64,000 bases of DNA, from assembly GCF_900188155.1 (NCBI RefSeq), contig NZ_FZOG01000002.1:1007845-1071844 (forward strand), given 5' to 3'. Every line of letters begins with the position of its first letter. Within the stretch, counting starts at the first letter, position 1. A model generated the notes under the pieces. That model saw only the letters and a list, made by a program, of their open reading frames with translations, made no database searches and had not been told where the DNA came from. Shown here piece by piece: positions 11,263-20,909 of this stretch. A program made the position numbers and the translations under genes. The DNA is from Pseudomonas segetis (GTDB lineage: Bacteria > Pseudomonadota > Gammaproteobacteria > Pseudomonadales > Pseudomonadaceae).

Positions 11263-11346
11263 AACCTATCTCCATAACAGGCAGGTAATGACTTTATCCC
11301 ATCAGCTTAATAACTAGAATAGCGCGCATTGAAGAGGAGACTGGAT

Positions 11347-11679
11347 ATGAGCGGATACCTTTACCTGGCAATTGCAGTGACGGCTGAAGTCATAGCGACA
11401 ACATCAATGAAAGCCATTAGTGGCCTGAGCAAACCGCTGCCGCTGATCCTGGTGATTGTCGGCTATGCAATCTCCTTCTGGATGCTCAGCCTGGTGGTCA
11501 AGACCATTCCGGTAGGCATTGCCTATGCCGTTTGGGCAGGGCTGGGAATAGTGTTGGTCAGTATTGCCGCGACCTTTATCTACCAGCAACGCCTCGACCT
11601 TCCTGCCATGCTCGGCATGGGCTTGATTATCGCAGGCGTCATGGTGATTCAACTGTTTTCACAGTCCACAGGGCACTGA
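11347..11679 (+). CDS. Small multidrug resistance (SMR) family transporter, EmrE type
   Basis: A 110-residue four-helix membrane protein. The essential proton/substrate-binding glutamate is at position 14 (MSGYLYLAIAVTAE), and the signature IAYAVWAGLGIVLVS carries the conserved Trp of EmrE-type quaternary-cation/H+ antiporters. Members work as antiparallel dimers in the inner membrane. The ATG at 11347 has an AGGAG site. An in-frame TTG at 11329 would add six residues but would leave no ribosome site. EmrE-like drug export is more likely than guanidinium export (Gdx/SugE), because the sequence reads as EmrE in helix 3; this is not certain. Confidence 0.9.
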   Translation: MSGYLYLAIAVTAEVIATTSMKAISGLSKPLPLILVIVGYAISFWMLSLVVKTIPVGIAYAVWAGLGIVLVSIAATFIYQQRLDLPAMLGMGLIIAGVMVIQLFSQSTGH

Positions 11680-11799
11680 TCCTCACATACGAGCACGTCG
11701 AGAACCTTGGGCTGCCCATAGGTTTTCGGCGTAGCCAGGCAAGCTCAATCCGTCAGGCAGGTTATACTGGGCGTCTGATATTTTTGATGAGACGCGAGC

Positions 11800-12972
11800 A
11801 TGCCCAGCACTCTAAGCACAGACGTTCTAATCATTGGCGGCGGCATCGCTGGCCTCTGGCTGAATGCACGTTTGCGCAAAGAAGGTTTCGCCACCCTCCT
11901 GGTTGAAAAAGACAGCTTGGGAGGCGGCCAAAGCGTTAAATCACAAGGCATCATCCATGGCGGGGCCAAATACGCGCTGCATGGCGCCCTCACTGGGGCA
12001 TCCGAGGCGATTGCCGATATGCCTAGACGCTGGCGCGAAGCGCTGGCAGGCACTGGCGAGCTGGACCTCAGCGGTGTACGCCTACTCTCCGACGCTCACT
12101 ATTTATGGTCACCAGGCACAATTGCCGGCAACCTCACCAGTTTTTTTGCCAGCAAGGCCGTGCGCGGACGCGTCGACCAGGTAAAAGGCGATCAACTGCC
12201 ACCCGCGCTGCAACACCCCAAATTCAAGGGCAAGGTCTACCGCCTCGCCGAGTTGGTGCTGGACGTACCAAGCTTGATCACGCGCCTTGCTGAACTGGCG
12301 GGCGACAGCTTGCTTGCAGGCCAGACTATCGAGCCGATACTGGAATCTGGCAAGCTGGTTGGGCTGCGAGTTGATGGTCGCGAAATCCGCGCACAACGGA
12401 TAGTCCTCAGCGCAGGCAGCGGTAATGAAGCGCTGCTCAAGGCCCTCGATATCAGCCAGCCTGCGCAACAGTTGCGCCCGCTGCACATGGTGCTAGTCAA
12501 AGGTCCGATCTTGAAACCACTCTACGCTCACTGCCTCGGCGGCGGCCCCAAACCTCGCGTCACTGTCACCACGCATCCGGCAGCGGACGGTCAGTGGGTC
12601 TGGTATTTGGGAGGCGACATTGCCGAAGGCGACGCGATAAACCGCGAAGCTGATGCGCAGATAAAAGCAGCGCAAAAGGAGCTTGGCGACTTACTGCCCT
12701 GGATTGATCTCTCTGACGCGCAGTGGTCAACCTTGCGCGTTGATCGTGCCGAGCCCGCGCAATCAGGCCTGGTACGCCCCGACAATGCATTTCTCGCGGA
12801 GTCAGCCCCCCTGCTTATTGGCTGGCCGACAAAACTGGCGCTTGCCCCAGACTTTGCTGACCGGGTGCTTGCAACGCTGGAACGCGATGGCATCCGACCG
12901 GGCCGCCAACCCGAACTGCCGGAGCTGCCTCGCCCCGCCATCGCCCAGCCCGTATGGGAGACTTTGTTTTGA
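11800..12972 (+). CDS. FAD-dependent oxidoreductase (DAO family)
   Basis: A 390-residue flavoprotein of the D-amino-acid oxidase/glycerol-3-phosphate dehydrogenase superfamily. The Rossmann FAD motif GGGIAG (VLIIGGGIAGLWLNARLRKE) is at residues 9-30, followed by the GGGQSVKSQGIIHGGAKYAL segment that contacts the flavin. The C-terminal half (VTTHPAADGQWVWYLGGDIA) is the substrate domain. A member at this locus in P. aeruginosa has been studied structurally and linked to virulence, as far as I recall, but its substrate is not known to me. Its stop codon overlaps the start of the aldo/keto reductase gene, so the two are co-translated and probably act in one pathway. Confidence 0.85.
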   Translation: MPSTLSTDVLIIGGGIAGLWLNARLRKEGFATLLVEKDSLGGGQSVKSQGIIHGGAKYALHGALTGASEAIADMPRRWREALAGTGELDLSGVRLLSDAHYLWSPGTIAGNLTSFFASKAVRGRVDQVKGDQLPPALQHPKFKGKVYRLAELVLDVPSLITRLAELAGDSLLAGQTIEPILESGKLVGLRVDGREIRAQRIVLSAGSGNEALLKALDISQPAQQLRPLHMVLVKGPILKPLYAHCLGGGPKPRVTVTTHPAADGQWVWYLGGDIAEGDAINREADAQIKAAQKELGDLLPWIDLSDAQWSTLRVDRAEPAQSGLVRPDNAFLAESAPLLIGWPTKLALAPDFADRVLATLERDGIRPGRQPELPELPRPAIAQPVWETLF

Positions 12973-13781
12973 CTCAAACGCTACATGGCCTGCACCGCCC
13001 GCTTGGCGCCACAGGCCTGATGGTTTCCCCGCTGGGCCTGGGCACCGTCAAGATCGGGCGCGACCAAGGCGTGAAATACCCTAATGGTTTTACCATTCCC
13101 GATGATGCCAGTGTGCGCAACCTGCTTGCCCTCAGCCAGGACCTGGGCATCAACCTGATCGACACGGCCCCCGCTTATGGCACCAGTGAAACGCGCCTGG
13201 GTCCCTTATTGCGTGGCCAGCGCCAGGATTGGGTGATTGTCAGCAAGGTCGGTGAAGAGTTTGAAAACGGCCTGTCGTATTTTGACTTCAGCCCGGCGCA
13301 CACGCGCCTGTCAGTGGAACGCAGCCTGCAACGCCTGGAAACCGACTATATTGATATGCTGCTGGTACATTCTGACGGCAACGACGTCTCGATACTCCGC
13401 GACAGCGGTATTTACCTCGCACTTTCAGAGTTGAAGCGTGAGGGCAAGATTCGTGGTTTCGGCTTATCCGGAAAAACCGTTGAAGGCGGCCTATTGGCAC
13501 TGGCCGATGGCGATTGCGCAATGGTGACCTATAACCTTAACCAGCAAGACGAACGACCTGTACTGGATTACGCCCAGCAACACAGCAAGGGCATTCTGAT
13601 CAAAAAGGCACTGGCCAGCGGCCATGCATGCCTGGCCCCGGGCGAAGACCCTGTGCGCGCAAGCTTCGAGTTGATATTTGCGCACCCGGCTGTTTCCAGT
13701 GCCATTATCGGGACCATTAACCCGCAACATTTGACCGCTAACGTCGCAAGCGCAGCAGCAGTGATTCGAGACATCAACTGA
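12954..13781 (+). CDS. Aldo/keto reductase
   Basis: A 275-residue TIM-barrel oxidoreductase. It has the AKR features NLIDTAPAYGTSETRLG (catalytic Asp and Tyr), VIVSKVG (catalytic Lys) and DYIDMLLVHSDGND (catalytic His). It is short compared with most AKRs, about 275 against 310-330, with little C-terminal tail, as in the small AKR group found beside this FAD oxidoreductase in pseudomonads. The start is uncertain: ATG 12954 overlaps the upstream gene by 19 bases, while TTG at 12969 would give a stop/start overlap. Probably NADPH-dependent. Substrate unknown; a shared pathway with the FAD enzyme is inferred from the overlap. Confidence 0.85.
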   Translation: MGDFVLTQTLHGLHRPLGATGLMVSPLGLGTVKIGRDQGVKYPNGFTIPDDASVRNLLALSQDLGINLIDTAPAYGTSETRLGPLLRGQRQDWVIVSKVGEEFENGLSYFDFSPAHTRLSVERSLQRLETDYIDMLLVHSDGNDVSILRDSGIYLALSELKREGKIRGFGLSGKTVEGGLLALADGDCAMVTYNLNQQDERPVLDYAQQHSKGILIKKALASGHACLAPGEDPVRASFELIFAHPAVSSAIIGTINPQHLTANVASAAAVIRDIN

Positions 13782-13887
13782 AACACATGCTGCCTAGCTT
13801 ATCGCTTGGGTAACAGTGAAGTTGTGGCAGTCTCTAGCCTCTAGAGCCGTCACCCACTGCATTGGGGCTAACCGCATAGGAGTTGAG

Positions 13888-14844
13888 ATGTCGCGCACCT
13901 TGATCAGCAAAGACCCTGGCAACTTTAAAACCCTGCCATTGCGTGTCGAAGCCACTCCCGACGGACTGACCTACCAGGGTTACGGATGGCCGCTCAACTT
14001 CGATGAAATGCTTGAACGCCGAAAAGACGTAGATATCACCGACCCGCAACGTTTTTCGGTGGAACTGGCCAACCTTGGCGTTTCAGTGCGCCTGACACTG
14101 AACTGGCAAGGCCGGGAGTACTGGGTCTTGGTCCGCCAACGCCGCCTCGATCGGGGCGATGTCGTGCTCAAGCTGATATCGGGCTATGTTCCGGCTCACG
14201 AACTCAACCTGCCGCTGCTCACCGCCATTCAAGAAGTCGCGGAGGAATGCCTGCTGGAAACGCCGGAAGGCTGGCTCAGCGGCCGGTTTGGCGACACCTG
14301 GCTACCTGCTCCCTATCAGGGCACCCTGCATTATCGCGAAGCAGTCAACTTTAGTTTAAGCCCGCTCTCCGGCGCTGCTCGCCCGGTGCAGTGCGGCAAC
14401 CTGAGATTACTGGAGCGCCCTCGCGCGTACGTACACCTGCCGACCGCTTCATTGCAGTTGGTTTACGACCTCAAGCTGGAATTGCCAAGAGAAGCTAAGC
14501 ACCTGAGCCTGTTCCATGTCGATGAGTGCCTTGAAGACGGCAAGTTGGTTGCACGCTTGCAGCGCACCCGGCCCGACCTGTTCCTGATGCCCCTGGAACA
14601 AGGCCGCCCAACCGGCGAGCTGTACACCTTGCGCAAAGGGGTGCTCAAAGCCGCATCGACTCGCGGCATTTGGCTGGCCGAGAGCTTTGCCCCCCAGGAC
14701 GGCTGGGTGGTACGAGACTCGCACATTCACTGGAAGGACTGGCTGCAGCAGCAAAAGCTGCAAGCAAAAACCAAACACGCGCCTAAAGCCGCAACCAGCG
14801 ACATCCCCAACAACCCGCCACTCAAGGCAGCAGCTCATGCATAG
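13888..14844 (+). CDS. Conserved protein of unknown function with a Nudix-like motif
   Basis: A 318-residue soluble protein; the ATG at 13888 has an AGGAGTTGAG site (an upstream in-frame extension to 13816 lacks one). In Pseudomonas annotation this family is sometimes called a metal ABC transporter ATPase, but I see no Walker A or LSGGQ motif, so that name is unsupported. Residues 99-122 read G99, five residues, E105, nine residues, then QEVAEEC and LL. That is close to a Nudix box with a two-residue insertion and Arg replaced by Gln. A Lys/Ala/Pro-rich C-terminal tail (LQAKTKHAPKAATSD) is likely disordered. It is conserved next to the acyl-CoA dehydrogenase-like genes. Function unknown. Confidence 0.75.
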   Translation: MSRTLISKDPGNFKTLPLRVEATPDGLTYQGYGWPLNFDEMLERRKDVDITDPQRFSVELANLGVSVRLTLNWQGREYWVLVRQRRLDRGDVVLKLISGYVPAHELNLPLLTAIQEVAEECLLETPEGWLSGRFGDTWLPAPYQGTLHYREAVNFSLSPLSGAARPVQCGNLRLLERPRAYVHLPTASLQLVYDLKLELPREAKHLSLFHVDECLEDGKLVARLQRTRPDLFLMPLEQGRPTGELYTLRKGVLKAASTRGIWLAESFAPQDGWVVRDSHIHWKDWLQQQKLQAKTKHAPKAATSDIPNNPPLKAAAHA

Positions 14845-14862
14845 AATCGTGCAAGCATGCAG

Positions 14863-16068
14863 CTACTTCAGTTCTGATGAAGTCTTGCCCAGCAAGCGAC
14901 GGGCGATTATCAATAGCTGAATCTGTTGGGTGCCCTCGAAAATATCCAGGATTTTTGAGTCTCGCGCCCATTTTTCCAGCAACTCATCCTCGCCGTAACC
15001 CAGGGCACCGACCAACTCCACGCACGTCAAGGTCACTTCATTGGCCATTCGTCCGGCCTTGGCCTTGGCAATGGAGGCTTCTTTCGAGTTGGCAATCCGG
15101 TTGTCTGCCATCCATGCGGCTTTAAGGGTCAGCAATCGGGCAGCTTGCCAGTTGGCTTCGAGCTCGTACAACCTGGCTTCGGCATGACTGACGCTCAGTA
15201 GCGGCGCGGAGTAATCAAGCGGACAGCTTTTCCCGAGTAACTGGCGAGTACGATCAAGCGAGGCCTTGGCCACCCCAATGGCCATGCCGGCAACCAACGG
15301 CCGGGTGTTGTCAAAGGTTTCCATGACCCCGGCAAAACCCTTCTCGACATCAACTTCAGGCCGCCCCAACATGTTGCTGGCTGGCACCCGACAATCGTTG
15401 AAGCTGATGGATGCCGTGTCCGAAGCCTTGATACCGAGTTTTTTCTCCAGCCGCGTCACAGTCATGCCCGGCGTACCCTTCTTAACCACGAAGGATTTGA
15501 TTGCCGCACGGCCAAGGGCCTTGTCCAGCGTGGCCCAAACCACTACCGCATCGGCGCGCTCGCCCGAGGTGACGAAAATCTTTTCACCATTGAGCACATA
15601 TTCGTCACCCAGCTTTGTTGCAGTTGTGCGGATGGCAGCGGAATCCGAACCACAGCCTGGCTCAGTGATCGCCATTGCAGCCCAAACGCCCTTGAAGCGC
15701 TCAAGCTGCTGAGGGTTTGCCACTGCGGCTATCGCGGCGTTACCCAAGCCTTGGCGTGGCATCGCCAGCAACAAGCCGACGTCCCCCCAGCACAGCTCCA
15801 TAATGCCCAGCAGGGCAGCCATATTGCCGCCGTTTTGGTTGGCATGATCCTGGCTGTCAACGCTACGCTTGCTGGCCGAGGTGGCCCCCACGGCCTCAGG
15901 CGAGCTGGCGTTCATTCCATCAAGCAACCCGGCGAGCAGATCCAGCTCACGCGGATAACTGTGTTCGGCTTTATCGTACTTGCGCGAGATTGGCCGGTAG
16001 TAACGCTCGGCGACCTGGTGAGCCTGGCTTACCAGCCCGCTGAATTTCTTCGGGATATCGAGGTTCAT
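14863..16068 (-). CDS. Acyl-CoA dehydrogenase family protein
   Basis: A 401-residue flavoenzyme of the acyl-CoA dehydrogenase family. Motifs present are AMAITEPGCGSDSAAI (FAD/substrate loop), EYVLNGEKIFVTSG, MLGRPEVDVEKGFAGVMETF, and near the C-terminus DIFEGTQQIQ, with the usual catalytic glutamate at residue 378. Start choice: ATG 16068 (MNLDIPKK) has a GGAGGA site six bases away; ATG 16074 lies directly on that site; the frame is open much further, to 16254, but that part reads as non-coding and overlaps the upstream gene. It lies 44 bases after the second acyl-CoA dehydrogenase-like gene on the same strand, suggesting an operon and perhaps a heteromeric pair. Substrate unknown. Confidence 0.9.
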   Translation of the reverse strand: MNLDIPKKFSGLVSQAHQVAERYYRPISRKYDKAEHSYPRELDLLAGLLDGMNASSPEAVGATSASKRSVDSQDHANQNGGNMAALLGIMELCWGDVGLLLAMPRQGLGNAAIAAVANPQQLERFKGVWAAMAITEPGCGSDSAAIRTTATKLGDEYVLNGEKIFVTSGERADAVVVWATLDKALGRAAIKSFVVKKGTPGMTVTRLEKKLGIKASDTASISFNDCRVPASNMLGRPEVDVEKGFAGVMETFDNTRPLVAGMAIGVAKASLDRTRQLLGKSCPLDYSAPLLSVSHAEARLYELEANWQAARLLTLKAAWMADNRIANSKEASIAKAKAGRMANEVTLTCVELVGALGYGEDELLEKWARDSKILDIFEGTQQIQLLIIARRLLGKTSSELK

Positions 16069-16112
16069 TGTCATTCCTCCAGGCAAAGTGGCCGGGACAT
16101 GGCTGTCACTGG

Positions 16113-17396
16113 CTAGATCTGCAATCCACCCTTGAGCAGGGAGATGGCGCGAATGTCTCGATACCAGCGCTCTACTGGATGCTCCTTGGTAAACCCGTGC
16201 CCACCCAGCAACTGCACCGCGTCGGTAGCAATTTTCATCGATTTTTCGGCGCACAGGAGCTGGCTCAGGTAACTGGCCTGATGAAAAGGCTTGCCACGCT
16301 CAGCCCTCGAACAGGCGTTCCACACCATAAGTCGCATGGCGTCGATCTCGATTGCCATGTCGGCGATCATAAATGCCACCCCTTGGCGGTGGCTGATCGG
16401 CTCGGCAAAGGCGACCCGCTCGTTGCAGTAGCCAATAACGTAGTCCAGGGCCGCCTGGGCGGTGCCTACCGCCAACGCAGACCATGCCAGGTCGGCATAA
16501 TCGAGGAAGCCCTCATAATTGAAATCCTGGGCACTCAAGCGTGCCTCAAGCGGTACTTTCACCGCATTTAACTGCACCCTGCAGGTACGGGCTGCCTTCA
16601 AGCCCATCGCCGGCTCGGCTTTACGCTGGACGCCCTTGCTAGCTGCCTCGACAATAAACAGCGCAGGCCCGCGCGCGGCCTGCGCAGCAACAATCAAGTG
16701 GCTTGCATCAAGGCCAGCAACCACCAGGCACTTCTCGCCCCTGAGCACATAATGCTTGCCCTTGCGGCGGGCTCGGGTCGTCATCTTGCGTGGGTCAAAC
16801 AAGGGGTAAGGTTCATTGACCGCTATCGCCATACGAGGTCGGTCATTGTTGGCGAGAAAGCGTGGCAACCAGTACCGCTGCTGCTCGGCCGAGCCCCAGC
16901 GGCGAATGCAGTTGGCGCTGGACAATGGCACCAGCATAGTCGCGGCTAGGGATAAATCACCCTTGGCGAGTGCTTCGGCCATCAACGCATTGGTCAGTGC
17001 CGTACGCTCGCCCGCCATACCGCCGTCAAGCTCAGGCACCGCATAATGAACCAGGCCCAGCTCATCCATTTGCGTGAGTAACTGCGGTGCGACTGCCGCC
17101 TGCTCATCAGCCTCATGGGCCGCAGCGCGCAACACCTCGCTGGCGAAGCCTTCAAGCATCTCAACCAGCATTTTCTGCTCATCCGACAAGGACAGGTCAA
17201 AGAGTGCGCTCGAAGCCTGCAAGGCCAGACGGGGCTGGATTTTGGTGGAGCGTCGCGCGGCAAGCCTGAAACCTGCTCGCGCACTGCTGTAAACCAAGGT
17301 TTCGAAAGGTTTGCGTAACTTCAGGTAGTCGGGCCAGTCAGCCTGGGCGAAGCGATTAAGCAACGCCAGGGCATGGCCATTAACAGTCGATGGCAT
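16113..17396 (-). CDS. Acyl-CoA dehydrogenase-like protein lacking the usual catalytic glutamate
   Basis: A 427-residue paralogue of the acyl-CoA dehydrogenase encoded just downstream. The fold is clear: LSDEQKMLVEMLEGFASEVLR, MAIAVNEP in place of the usual TEPxAGSD, the helix-G region YCNERVAFAEPISHRQGV, and LLGGHGFTKEHPVERWYRD. The C-terminal motif that normally reads YEGTxQI instead reads LLKGGLQI, so the catalytic Glu position is Lys422, and the GSD part of the flavin loop is also lost (NEPYPLFDP). It may be a catalytically dead partner of its neighbour, or use a base in helix G (E of NERVAF) as some family members do. The roughly 50 N-terminal residues are an extension before the family domain. 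Confidence 0.88.
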   Translation of the reverse strand: MPSTVNGHALALLNRFAQADWPDYLKLRKPFETLVYSSARAGFRLAARRSTKIQPRLALQASSALFDLSLSDEQKMLVEMLEGFASEVLRAAAHEADEQAAVAPQLLTQMDELGLVHYAVPELDGGMAGERTALTNALMAEALAKGDLSLAATMLVPLSSANCIRRWGSAEQQRYWLPRFLANNDRPRMAIAVNEPYPLFDPRKMTTRARRKGKHYVLRGEKCLVVAGLDASHLIVAAQAARGPALFIVEAASKGVQRKAEPAMGLKAARTCRVQLNAVKVPLEARLSAQDFNYEGFLDYADLAWSALAVGTAQAALDYVIGYCNERVAFAEPISHRQGVAFMIADMAIEIDAMRLMVWNACSRAERGKPFHQASYLSQLLCAEKSMKIATDAVQLLGGHGFTKEHPVERWYRDIRAISLLKGGLQI

Positions 17397-17516
17397 GGCA
17401 TCACGCTCCTTGAGCGATGGATGATGCCGAAGATCATGCCGCTAGGCGGATAGCCAGACCATGACCGCACAGCCAGTGGCCAGTGGCGATGGAGCCAGTG
17501 GCCAGTATTGCGCAGC

Positions 17517-18938
17517 TTAACGATTACGAATCTTGTCCACTATTGCGGTGGTGGAGCTGTTCTCGACCAGGCCCAGCACCTTAACTTCACCACCATAGGC
17601 GGTGACGATATCAGCGCCGACGACTTTATCAATGGAGTAATCGCCGCCCTTGACCAGGACATCCGGCTGAACCAGCTTGAGCAGGTTTTCAGGGGTGTCT
17701 TCTGTAAAGCTCACCACCCAGTCCACAGCACCCAGCCCCGCCAGCACTGCCATGCGTCGATCAACCGAGTTTATCGGCCGGCCCGGCCCTTTGAGTCGGC
17801 TGACAGAGGCGTCGTCATTAACTGCCAACACCAGGCGGTCACCCTGGGCCCGCGCTTGCTCCAGATAGGTCACATGCCCGGCATGAAGTATGTCAAAGCA
17901 GCCGTTTGTGAAGACTATTTTCTCTCCGTGGGCGCGTGCATCTTCGATTGCAATAAGCAGTTGGTCGGGCCGCATCACGCCACGCTCGGAACCTTGCTCG
18001 CGCTGCACCGCACGGCGTAATTCAGGTGCACTGATAGCGGCCGTGCCGAGCTTGCCAACAACGATGCCAGCGGCCAGGTTGGCCAGCGCCACTGCCTGTG
18101 GCAACTCTTCGCCAGCTGCAATAGAGGCTGCCAGGGTTGAAATGACAGTGTCGCCCGCGCCGGTGACATCAAATACTTCACGCGCACGAGCGGGAAGGTG
18201 CAAGGGAGCAAATTGTGGACGCAACAGCGTCATGCCATGCTCACCGCGAGTAACCAGCAAGGCCCCAAGCTCCAGCTCCTGCATCAGCTTGGCGCCTTTG
18301 CTTACCAACTGGGCCTCATCGGTACAGATGCCAACAATCGCCTCGAACTCACTGAGGTTCGGCGTGATCAGGCTGGCACCTCGATAGACTGAAAAATCCT
18401 TGCCTTTCGGGTCAGCCAATACTGGAATGCCACGCTTGCGCGCAAGCTGGACCAGGGCTTGATGATTTCTCAGCGCGCCTTTGCCGTAATCGGACAGCAC
18501 CAGCACCTTGACCCCATCAAGCAGCGCATCGACATCCTTGGCCAATGCATCGGAGTCGGTATTGAACAGCTCTTCGAAATCCATGCGCAGCAATTGCTGG
18601 TGTCGGCTCATGACCCGCAGTTTGACTATGGTTGGCTGGTCATGGATACGCTGAAAACGTGTCTTGACACCCACGCAGCTCAAGCTGGCGCTGAGGCTGT
18701 CGGCGGCTTCATCTTCGCCAGTGACACCCACCAGTGTGGCAGGCGCGCCCAGCGCGGCAATGTTCAAGGCAACGTTGGCCGCACCGCCCGGGCGGTCTTC
18801 AATTTGATCGACCTTGACTACTGGCACCGGCGCTTCGGGAGATATCCGCGAGGTTCCGCCATGCCAATAACGGTCGAGCATGACATCGCCCACAACTAAC
18901 ACCGGGGCTTGTTCAAAACGTGGCATGGACAACTTCAT
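17517..18938 (-). CDS. hldE: Bifunctional heptose 7-phosphate kinase / heptose 1-phosphate adenylyltransferase HldE
   Basis: A 473-residue two-domain enzyme making ADP-heptose for the LPS inner core. Residues about 1-318 form a ribokinase-fold kinase ([22 protein letters not shown] at the start, and the anion-hole signature DVTGAGDTV near 260) that phosphorylates D-glycero-D-manno-heptose 7-phosphate at C1. Residues about 340-473 form a nucleotidyltransferase ([20 protein letters not shown], with the HAGH motif) that adds AMP. The ATG at 18938 has GGAG upstream. It lies 38 bases downstream of msbA, so msbA-hldE form an operon supplying LPS assembly. Confidence 0.97.
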   Translation of the reverse strand: MKLSMPRFEQAPVLVVGDVMLDRYWHGGTSRISPEAPVPVVKVDQIEDRPGGAANVALNIAALGAPATLVGVTGEDEAADSLSASLSCVGVKTRFQRIHDQPTIVKLRVMSRHQQLLRMDFEELFNTDSDALAKDVDALLDGVKVLVLSDYGKGALRNHQALVQLARKRGIPVLADPKGKDFSVYRGASLITPNLSEFEAIVGICTDEAQLVSKGAKLMQELELGALLVTRGEHGMTLLRPQFAPLHLPARAREVFDVTGAGDTVISTLAASIAAGEELPQAVALANLAAGIVVGKLGTAAISAPELRRAVQREQGSERGVMRPDQLLIAIEDARAHGEKIVFTNGCFDILHAGHVTYLEQARAQGDRLVLAVNDDASVSRLKGPGRPINSVDRRMAVLAGLGAVDWVVSFTEDTPENLLKLVQPDVLVKGGDYSIDKVVGADIVTAYGGEVKVLGLVENSSTTAIVDKIRNR

Positions 18939-18976
18939 TTGGACTCCGAGGGCCTTCGATGGCGGTCGATAGTTTA

Positions 18977-20776
18977 TCAGGCGTGATCGAGTGGTGCGTT
19001 TTCATCCAGACCCAGGGCATGCAAACGGGCGTAATAACCGTTCAATGCCAGGAGTTCGACATGGGTGCCCCGTTCCACAATCTGCCCCTGATCCATAACC
19101 AAGATAAGGTCTGCTTTTTCAATCGTCGATAACCGGTGGGCAATCACCAAGGTCGTGCGTCCTTTCATCACACGGTCCAGCGCCGCCTGGATATGTCGCT
19201 CCGACTCGGTATCCAGTGCAGAGGTGGCTTCATCAAGCACCAGTACCGGCGAGTCCTTGAGCAAGGCCCGGGCAATAGCCAAACGCTGGCGTTGGCCTCC
19301 GGAAAGCAGGACACCATTTTCGCCCACTTCGGTATCGAGCCCCTGGGGAAGCTTGTCGACAAACTCCTTGGCGTACGCCGCTTCCACAGCCTGTTCAATC
19401 GCTTCACGCGGTGCGCCAGCCAAATCGCCATAGGCGATGTTGTTGGCAACGGTGTCGTTGAACAATGTGGTCTGCTGGGTCACCAAGCCGATGTGGCGGC
19501 GCAGGTTGCGCAGCTTGTAATCCTCGACATCGACGCCGTCGAGCAGGATTTGTCCGCTTTCATGATGATAGAAGCGTGGAATCAGGTTTGCCAGGGTCGA
19601 TTTACCACTGCCGGAACGTCCGACCAAGGCGACCATTTGCCCGGGCTCGGCAGTGAAATTGATGTTCTGCAGCACCTGTTTCTCGGCACTGGGGTATTTG
19701 AAGTTGAGATCCTTGATCTCCAGACGGCCGATGGCTTTGTCGACTTCGTAGGTACCGGTGTCAACCTCGGGCGCCTCATCCAACTGCTCGAAGATACTGT
19801 CGGCAGCCGCCAGGCCTTTCTGGATGGTGGCGCTGACCTCTGACAGCTGGCGGATCGGCTTTGGCAACAAGCCGGCAGCCGTGATGTAGGCGACCAAGTC
19901 CCCCGCAGTTGCATCACCGCGCAGATATAGAACCAAGAACAACAAAACAGCCATGGCGATGTAGATAACCAACTGCAGCATTGGGGTATAGACCGCTCCG
20001 GTCTTGGTCATTCTCAACTGCTTGAGGGTGTTGTCGCGACTTGCAGTCTCAAAACGGGCGGACTCATAGGTTTCCCCACCGAAACTGCGAACCACCCGAT
20101 AGCCCTGAATGGTTTCCGAGGCCACGTGAGTGACGTCGCCCATTGCAACCTGGATCTTCTTGCTTTGCTTGCGGAATTTTTTGCTGGCACTGCTGACCAT
20201 CACCGCGATGACCGGCAAGATCGCGAGCATGACCAACGTGAGGTGCCAGTTCATCCACAGCAAATAGCCGAACAGGAACACCACGGTCAGGCCTTCGCGA
20301 ATCACGACCTTGATCGCATCCGTCGCGGCCCCGGTCACCATGGTTACATTGAAGGTGATCCGTGAAATCAGGTGGCCCGAGTTATGACTGTCAAAATAAC
20401 GATTGGGCAAGCTCAGCAGGCTGTTGAACAATGAAGTGCGCAGGTCATGGACCAGGCTCAGAGAGACCTTGGCCAGATAGAAGTTACCCAGAAACGAACC
20501 CAGGCCCTGCCAGGCGGCAATCAGCACTATCAATAGCGGCACTGCCTGCAACAACTGCAGGTCTTGCAGGTAGGGCACGCTGGGAAAGAGCACCACCTGT
20601 GGATTGGACAAGCCATCAACGAAATACTTGAGAATCCCGGCAAGCATGGGCTGAGTCGAGGCAAAAATCACATAGCCAAGGATGCTCAGGCTAAAGTAGC
20701 CAATGTAAGGTTTTACATAGCTCAGTAGGCGAAAATATATTTTCAGACTGGTTGAGGCAGGAGTTTTAACGCTCAT
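18977..20776 (-). CDS. msbA: Lipid A-core flippase MsbA (ABC transporter)
   Basis: A 599-residue half-transporter with six membrane helices in residues about 20-310 and a C-terminal ATPase. The Walker A is GRSGSGKST, the signature LLSGGQRQR, Walker B VLVLDEAT and the H-loop IAHRLST. It homodimerises in the inner membrane and flips lipid A-core from the cytoplasmic to the periplasmic leaflet. The ATG is at 20776; the divergent waaL lies 133 bases away. It is followed at 38 bases by hldE. Placement within LPS genes makes MsbA far more likely than a drug exporter. Confidence 0.96.
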   Translation of the reverse strand: MSVKTPASTSLKIYFRLLSYVKPYIGYFSLSILGYVIFASTQPMLAGILKYFVDGLSNPQVVLFPSVPYLQDLQLLQAVPLLIVLIAAWQGLGSFLGNFYLAKVSLSLVHDLRTSLFNSLLSLPNRYFDSHNSGHLISRITFNVTMVTGAATDAIKVVIREGLTVVFLFGYLLWMNWHLTLVMLAILPVIAVMVSSASKKFRKQSKKIQVAMGDVTHVASETIQGYRVVRSFGGETYESARFETASRDNTLKQLRMTKTGAVYTPMLQLVIYIAMAVLLFLVLYLRGDATAGDLVAYITAAGLLPKPIRQLSEVSATIQKGLAAADSIFEQLDEAPEVDTGTYEVDKAIGRLEIKDLNFKYPSAEKQVLQNINFTAEPGQMVALVGRSGSGKSTLANLIPRFYHHESGQILLDGVDVEDYKLRNLRRHIGLVTQQTTLFNDTVANNIAYGDLAGAPREAIEQAVEAAYAKEFVDKLPQGLDTEVGENGVLLSGGQRQRLAIARALLKDSPVLVLDEATSALDTESERHIQAALDRVMKGRTTLVIAHRLSTIEKADLILVMDQGQIVERGTHVELLALNGYYARLHALGLDENAPLDHA

Positions 20777-20909
20777 AGGGCTCGACGCACCGGTAGGATA
20801 AAAAAGTATATCACAGGCCCTCTATGTCTCGAGATGCACCTGTACTGCACGCATAAAACTGATCACAAATCAGCACATAAAGCCTACAAAAGCTCCATCT
20901 TCTGGGCAG

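Noticed and set aside
14863..16254. Longer start for the first acyl-CoA dehydrogenase (16254)
   Set aside because: The extra residues overlap the upstream gene, have no family resemblance, and the GGAGGA site is at 16075-16080.
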